Assembly (NCBI GenBank): GCA_037962975.1
Contig: CM075672.1
Coordinates: 58,784,501 to 58,848,500, forward strand
Reading direction: 5' to 3'
DNA length: 64,000 nt
Source of the DNA: Clitoria ternatea
Lineage: Eukaryota > Streptophyta > Magnoliopsida > Fabales > Fabaceae
The position numbers were made by a program, and so were the translations under genes. Of the stretch, positions 58,282 through 64,000 are shown piece by piece (the stretch's first letter is position 1; each line of letters starts with the position of its first letter). The notes below the pieces were generated by a model. It saw only the letters and a list, made by a program, of their open reading frames with translations, searched no databases and was not told the origin of the DNA.

Positions 58282-58752
58282 CCGAGTGAGAAGTCTCCAA
58301 GGAAAGGAATTCCGAGTGAGTTGGGTCAGAAAAATGCATTTCCGAGCAAAGCAAAGCTCGGACATAAGAAGAAATTCAATCAGTCAAATTCCAACTCTTC
58401 AAGTGCAAGTTCTTGAGTAAAAGAGAAGGCCATTCCGAGTGAATTGATTGACGACTGAAGGCCATTCTGAGTAAAAAGCATGAAGGCCGACTGAAGAATA
58501 CCAATGCAAAATCCGAGCAGAGTTTTAACCGAGTGGTTCAGATTACAGCCGAGTGAAAATGATTGAGAACCGATTGAATAAATTCTGATTCCGAGTGAGT
58601 CTTCAATCAGTGCCGAATGAACTTCATGAATTTAAGCCGAGTGAATGGATTCAATCAATTCCGAGTAAGTCACTTTGCCCGTCCAACTCTCAAACACCGA
58701 GTGAAACAAGACCTCTCGCTTGAGCGAACCTTTCTCCGCTTGAGCGAGACAG
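58282..58752. promoter_or_regulatory. CCGAGTGA cluster followed by CGCTTGAGCG pair, A3 U3
   Basis: CCGAGTGA-type words start at 58282, 58312, 58342, 58435, 58467, 58513, 58529, 58549, 58591, 58613, 58637, 58661 and 58697. CGCTTGAGCG follows at 58717 and 58737. The second runs into CGCTTGAGCGAGACAG (58737-58752), shared with S2 and K. Confidence 0.75.
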
Positions 58753-59029
58753 TCTCCTTCAACAAACACTCAACCAAACACCGACCCAATTCTTCATGCA
58801 ACACCGGATCACTACCTCCATCAACTCCGCCTCCTTCTACTTTCCTTCAAGCCACAACACCGTCCCTTCTCCTTTCAAAACCGACCTACACTCCACAAAC
58901 TCCAAACATCGGATCACTCTCTACACCGTCCTCAATCCAGAAATCCGACCCACATTCCTCTCTTCTATCCGCTGTCCCCTTCTAATCTATACCACACACC
59001 GTCCCACTTCACCTTTCCTTTCTATCCAT

Positions 59030-59470
59030 ACCGCCCAGACTTCTCTCAAACCAACACCGCCCAGGCTCCTAATCCATGACACCGCCCAGTAATCCAACCA
59101 ACACCGCCCAGGCTCCTAATCCACAACTCCGCCCAGACTCTTCCTTTCCATCCACAACCGTCCTCACCTCAACTCTGCCCAACCGTCCTCACCTCAACAC
59201 ACCGCCCAACCGTCCTCACCTCAACACACCGCCCAGTAACCCTCTCAACTCCGCCCAGACTCTCAAACCACAACACCGCCCAGACTCTCAAACCACAACA
59301 CCGCCCAGACTCTCTTCACAGGCCCAACACCAGATCAATTGAACACCGCCCAGTAACTCACTCAACACAACACCGCCCAGCAACACCGGCTCCATCCACC
59401 ACACCGTCCAGCAACTCCATTATCCCTCATATCACCATACCTGCCACATACAAACCAACAACGCCCAGCA
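59030..59470. repeat. CACCGCCCAG minisatellite in A3 LTR
   Basis: CACCGCCCAG or a near copy recurs more than ten times with spacers such as ACTCTCAAACCACAA. Spacer lengths vary, with the most regular units at 59260-59320 (25 bp). It lies between the palindromes and the TATA box. Confidence 0.85.
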
Positions 59471-59671
59471 ACTAATACCAAACAGCAAGCTTTCACTCGG
59501 TCTTGTGGAATTCCAGTCAGAATTTGCCCAGCTGAATAAATCCAAGCACCGAATTATTGGAAATATTAAAATAATGCAATTTGGGACAGTTGGAAGTCAC
59601 ATGCACCGAAAGTTTCTCCCACTTGCAAATTTTAACGCGTTTCCTTAGCTGGATTCATTCATCCATTTGCC

Positions 59672-59679
59672 TATAAAAG
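59672..59679 (+). promoter_or_regulatory. TATA box of A3 LTR
   Basis: TATAAAAG lies in a block (59603-59679) shared with T (3440-3507): CACCGAAAGTTT, CACTTGCA, AACGCGTTT, CCTTAGCTGG and CATTTGCCTATAAA in the same order. Confidence 0.8.
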
Positions 59680-60764
59680 CAGCAGCAACCCATCAGCAAA
59701 AAAAACAACTTCTTCCCAGTCTAAAATCACTCAAACTTCACTTCTTCGTTACTTTCTTTTTCTCTTTAGTTCTATTCTTTTCTATTTTTTCTTTCTCTGT
59801 CCGTTTTTCTTCTCTTTCTTTTTATTTTCTTTTCTTTCTTTTATTTTGTAAGAGTGTGAGGGCTGTAAAAGTGAGAATTTAAATTTGTAATTGGTGGAGA
59901 AATTATTGCAACAAGGAATTACAGTGGTAAATTATTCTGAGCTTTTGGAGAAACCCGTAAGTCTTTATTTTTACCATGTCTTGTATGTTTTATTTTTCCA
60001 TTATTTACATGAATTTAAATTATTTCATGAGTAGCTAAATTAATTATCTTGGAATAAAGGGGGTATGATAATATTTTATTTTAATGTTATTTTGACTTGG
60101 AATTAAATAAATTTCTGTTTTCCATTTAGTTCAATTATGCTTAATGCTTTTAGTAATTCCCAACAAGAACCTAAATGATAAAACTGTATACTTACGGGTA
60201 TATTAGTAAGTTTAGGTAATAAATAGAATCGAGAGATTTATTTTTACCGGAAAGCTTTGAACTAAACCTAAGATTTTTGAAATGCTTTTTGTGACCTCGG
60301 TAAAACCGTGAAAGTAATCAAAATTCTTTTGAGGAAATAAAAGGGATTTTCATAAAACGATAATGGGCCTTTCTGAGGATTAAGCAGCGCTTTCCATAGG
60401 TTAGGTACATTAATAGGATTCCGAAAGGAACATATTAATTAGCTTTTGGAAAATTCGCCTTGGAAAACTTAATTCGATTCTTATTTATGAAAAGTTAAAA
60501 TTCATTAAACATAAAAGAGTCTTAATCCCCTGAAATCCCAAGATACTCTCAACTCTGAATTTTTTTTAGTGTTAAGTAAATTTTATTTTTATTCATATTC
60601 TGTGCAACTTTAATTTGTACTTTATTTTATAAAAATCTTAAAAATTAATTGTGTGGATAATTAAATTTCAATATGCTGGTACTTTGAACACAGTCCCTGT
60701 GGAGAACGATAATCTTTTATATTACGCGACATAACCCGTGCGCTTGCGGGCCCTGTCAAGTTTT

Positions 60765-60782
60765 TGGCGCCGTTGCCGGGGA
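60765..60782 (+). other. Primer-binding site of A3 (tRNA-Asp type)
   Basis: TGGCGCCGTTGCCGGGGA, the common Athila form, lies six bases after the LTR end. Confidence 0.93.
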
Positions 60783-60960
60783 CTGTTGTCCCTCAAATAT
60801 CGGCAATATTGAAATTTGATTAGATCATACTTGTTAATATTTTTATTGTTATTTTTATTTTTATTTTGTTTGTAATTTTGTATTTTGTTCTATATTCTGT
60901 GTATCTGTTGTGGTTTTATTTTTGTAATTGTTTGTTTTATTTGTCATTTACTTTCTATTT

Positions 60961-61989
60961 ATGCGACGAAGCCGTAGTGTCAATCTAAACTTAGGATTTG
61001 ACCCTGAGATAGAACGTACCCTTAGAGCTTTGAGAAAACAACAAAAACAACAAAAAGAACAAAAAGAAAAACAAATGGCAGACCAACACAGACCCTTAAG
61101 AGATTTTGCCACTCCAAGCACTAATGGGAGAGGATCTAGCATCCTTAGACCCACAGTAGAGGCTAACAATTTTGAATTGAAGCCTTCACTACTCTCAATG
61201 GTTCAACAGAACCAATTCGGGGGTTTACCCTCTGAAGATCCAAATCTTCACCTTCAAATCTTTCTTGAATACTGTGACACCCTGAAGATGAACGGAGCCA
61301 CCAATGATGCCATTCGCTTAAGACTTTTCCCTTTCTCCTTAAGAGATAAAGCAAGAGCATGGTTATACTCTCTTCCTGAAGGATCCATCACGACTTGGGA
61401 ACAATTGTCCAGTGCTTTTATCAATAAATGGTACCCAAGGAACAAGACTGATGTGCTGAGAAAACAAATCATCAATTTTTCACAAAAAGATGATGAATCC
61501 TTGTATGAAGCCTGGGAAAGATACAGGGAGTTGCTAAGAGAATGTCCTCACCATGGGATAGAAAGGTGGTTGACAATTCATATTTTCTATAATGGACTAA
61601 CTTCCACACAAAAGATTTCTTTAGATGCTGCAGCTGGAGGAGCCTTCATGAGTAAAAATGTTGATGAAGCTGAGAACCTGATTGAGGAAATAGCTCAAAA
61701 CACTCACCAGTGGAACTCTAAGAGAGGATTACCTGCTAAAACACCAGGTAAGTATTCTGTTGATGCTCTTTCCTTACTTTCTGCCAAAGTTGAAGCATTA
61801 ACATTAAAACTTGATAAAATAGGGTCAACAGGTGCTACTAATATTGTTTGTGAAGTTTGTGGTGTTTCAGGACATGGAGCTACAAACTGCCATTTAGCAA
61901 TGACCCCTAATCAAGAACAAGAAATGCATCAGGTGGACGCTATTGGAAATTATGGTGGAAACTATCAAGGTAACTACAGACCTCCATAA
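60961..61989 (+). pseudogene. gag: gag of A3 up to an in-frame stop
   Basis: The ATG at 60961 (MRRSRS) is chosen over the upstream in-frame ATG at 60928, because the intervening residues are hydrophobic and Gag N-termini of this type are not. The product has GFDPEIERTLR, as in T, then a Gln/Lys-rich coiled stretch, NQFGGLPSEDPNLHL, the Retrotrans_gag core and a CCHC zinc knuckle (CEVCGVSGHGATNC) near residue 300. A TAA at 61987-61989 stops it within the Asn/Gly/Tyr-rich tail, and the same frame continues open. Confidence 0.88.
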
Positions 61990-62976
61990 GGTCCACCTGG
62001 CTTCCAAAATAGGCCACCTCAATTCCAAAGTAACTACAAACCTCAACAAGGAACCTATATTCCACAAAAATCAAAGCTAGAATCCTTGATGGAGACATTT
62101 GTAGCTACTCAACTTAAACAAAATGATGAATTCTCTGATGCAATAAAAAACTTGGCTTCAAAAGTGGACTCTCTTGCCACTCACAACAAAATACTGGAAA
62201 ATCAAATTGCCCAACAAGCCTCCTATTCTCAAAGAGCACCGGGAACATTTCCTGGAAAACCAGAGGCTGGACCATCCAACCAAACCATGGCTGTCACTCT
62301 TAGGAGTGGTACTCAATATGATGGGCCAGTTGACAAGACAGCAAAGGAGGAAAAGAAAGTCAATGAATCTTCATCTCATCCAGTAATTGAAGAAGAGAAA
62401 CCACAAGAAAAGAAGGAGGAGGTTAAGCCATATCAACCTCCCATTCCATTTCCTCAGCGCTTAGCCAAAGCAAAGTTGGACAAACAATTTGGTAAGTTCC
62501 TTGATGTTTTAAAGAAATTGTATATTAATATTCCTTTTACAGATTCTTTGCAGCAAATGCCTACATATGCAAAGTTCCTAAAGGACATTCTGTCCAATAA
62601 AAGAAGACTGGAGGAAGATGGTACAGTTGCACTTACTGAAGAGTGCAGTGCTCTAATTCAAAAGAAACTTCCACCCAAGCTCCAAGATCCAGGTAGTTTT
62701 TCTATTCCTTGCATGATTGGTGACATGAATATAGATAAAGCATTGTGTGATTTAGGAGCGAGTGTAAGTTTAATGCCATTATCTGTTGCTGAAAAGTTAG
62801 GATTGGGTGAACTAAAACCTACTAGGATGTCTTTACAATTGGCTGATAGATCTGTAAAATATCCTGTAGGAATTTTAGAGGATGTTCCTATTAAGATAGG
62901 AAAATTTTTTATACCTGCTGACTTTGTTGTGCTTGAAATGGACGAAGATTCTTTGATTCCTATTATTTTAGGATGA
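61990..62976 (+). pseudogene. gag tail and protease of A3
   Basis: Same frame as the previous piece (first ATG 62086, 296 codons). It has a Gln-rich tail, an acidic Lys/Glu linker, the IPFPQR segment and then the protease with the DLGAS motif at about 62749-62763. A TGA at 62974-62976 interrupts the conserved ILG-PFLA segment, and the frame continues. Confidence 0.9.
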
Positions 62977-64000
62977 CCATTTTTAGCAACTGCAGGTGCT
63001 GTGATCGACGTCAAGAATGGTAAGTTGTCTCTAACTGTTGGAGACCAAAAAGTTGATTTCAACTTGAAAAATGTTTTAGAAAAACCTTATAATGATGTTT
63101 GCTGTACTGTGGATTTTGTCGAACAAGTGGTAAAGGAAGCAACCCTTCCTAATGACCCACTTGAAACTATTTTTATGATTGAGTCGACAGAAACATCTGA
63201 TTGCTCTGAGGCTCCACTAGAACATGATACTAAGGTCATGGGTGACAAAGTGGTAAGCCCCAATGTGGAATTAAAACCTTTACCAGCTTTATTAAGGTAT
63301 GAATTTCTTGGTCCTAATTCCACATATCCTGTGATTATCAATGCTGAATTGAATCCATCTGAAACTGAAAAACTTTTGAAACAACTTAGGTTGTATAGAA
63401 AGGTAATAGGTTATACAATGGATGATATCAAAGGGATTAGCCCTTCTCTTTGTATGCACAGGATTACTGTAGAAGATGAAAGTAGGCCCACAGTAGAACC
63501 ACTTAGGAGATTAAACCCTAAAATGCAAGAAGTGGTTAAAAAGGAAATTTTGAAACTGCTTGATGCTGGAGTGATATATCCTGTTGATAGTAGTAAATGG
63601 GTAAGTCCTGTCCATGTGGTGCCTAAAAAGGGGGGAATAACTGTGATTGAAAATGATAAACATAACTTGATTCCTACTAGGATTGTCTCTGGTTGGCGCA
63701 TGTGCATTGATTATAGGAAGTTAAATAGCACCACGAAAAAAGATCATTTTCCCCTCCCTTTTATTGATCAGATGCTTGAAAGACTTGCGAAACACTCTTA
63801 TTTCTGTTATTTGGATGGGTATTCAGGTTTTCATCAAATTCCCATTCATCCATCTGATCAAGAAAAGACTACCTTCACTTGCCCTTATGGGACTTATGCT
63901 TATAGACGTATGCCTTTTGGTTTATGTAATGCACCTGCGACTTTTCAAAGGTGTATGCAAGCAATTTTTTCTGATCTTATTGAAAATGTGATGGAAGTCT
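62977..64000 (+). pseudogene. Protease end and reverse transcriptase of A3 (partial at window end)
   Basis: The same frame stays open from 62977 to 64000. It contains PFLATAG, the LKPLPALLRYEFLG linker, GISPSLCMHRI, IYPVDSSKWVSP, WRMCIDYRKLN and MPFGLCNAPATFQRCM. It runs off the window just before the FMDD box. No stop is seen in this part. This is the best-preserved RT frame in the window. Confidence 0.9.

Larger units (their letters stand above)
58059..60758 (+). mobile_element. 5' LTR of A3 (2700 bp)
   Basis: It starts TGATAAGTGCTTTAT and ends CCCTGTCA before the PBS. U3 contains a CCGAGTGA-rich stretch (58282-58705), two CGCTTGAGCG palindromes 20 bp apart (58717 and 58737), a CACCGCCCAG minisatellite (about 59030-59470), and a core promoter with TATA box at 59672-59679. 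R-U5 follows with the GTGGAGAACGAT and GTGCGCTTGC words. The Pro/Thr/Ser-rich frames at 58617-59342 come from the minisatellite. Confidence 0.9.
58059..64000 (+). mobile_element. Athila-type element A3 (runs off the window)
   Basis: It has an LTR, a tRNA-Asp-type PBS, gag, protease and RT in the order expected for Athila. The candidate left target duplication is ACATA at 58054-58058, whose partner lies outside the window. Two in-frame stops are seen in the visible part. The LTR start TGATAAG matches that of M, while its core promoter matches T. Confidence 0.9.

Noticed and set aside
58617..59342. Pro/Thr/Ser-rich overlapping ORFs
   Set aside because: They are translations of the CACCGCCCAG minisatellite and occur in more than one frame, as expected of a repeat.
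60928..60960. Upstream ATG as the start of A3 gag
   Set aside because: It adds a hydrophobic stretch not typical of this Gag family. The ATG at 60961 leads directly into a basic start.
1..64000. Host protein-coding genes, tRNA or rRNA genes
   Set aside because: No frame without transposon similarity had a convincing length, codon structure or motif, and I saw no cloverleaf or rRNA-like segment apart from PBS sites.

Overview
The window is plant genomic DNA made almost entirely of nested LTR retrotransposons. I found no host gene, rRNA or tRNA gene. The evidence is Athila-type Ty3/gypsy gag-pol frames with primer-binding sites (PBS) matching the tRNA-Asp 3' end, a Tekay/Del-like chromovirus with an initiator-Met-type PBS, and long TGTAAC...-type LTRs. 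The elements resemble the Calypso/Cyclops-like Athila elements of legumes, so a legume is my guess, at low confidence. All comparisons were made by eye.

Layout. (1) Positions 1-39507 are mainly one old minus-strand Athila-type element ('M'). Its decayed gag-pol lies at 26975-32230, an env-position ORF at 24315-25671, and its 5' LTR at 32428-39507. A solo LTR 'S1' (673-23912, target duplication ACTAG) sits in its 3' part, and a solo LTR 'S2' (32515-38031, target duplication GATTG) sits in its 5' LTR. S1 is itself split by a young Athila-type element 'T' (2748-22105), present as a tandem LTR-internal-LTR-internal-LTR array bounded by one target duplication, CTCCC. (2) 39508-40579 is a piece of a small-LTR element. 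(3) 40625-42341 is a badly decayed plus-strand Athila-like pol relic. (4) It is cut by a long TGTAAC-type LTR 'S3', which starts at 42342 and has no end in the window. S3 holds the Tekay-like element 'K' (44122-56596, minus strand, target duplication AACAA). K's pol is split by solo LTR 'S4' (48534-52023, target duplication CCAGG). S3 also holds a second plus-strand Athila-type element 'A3' (58059 to beyond 64000).

No element here looks able to move by itself. T carries one frameshift and three stop codons, identical in both units although its LTRs are nearly identical, so a defective template was probably copied in trans. K has at least six in-frame stops and has lost most of its integrase. 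A3 has two in-frame stops.

The most unusual signal is in the cis-regulatory DNA. Two different 10-bp palindromes, GAATCGATTC and CGCTYAAGCG, recur in clusters inside LTRs, and in one case upstream of the env-position ORF. Spacings fall strongly at 20-21 bp or roughly whole multiples, about two helical turns. A third word, CCGAGTGA, occurs beside CGCTYAAGCG in three different LTR families. These look like exchangeable promoter or enhancer modules shared between unrelated retrotransposon lineages.
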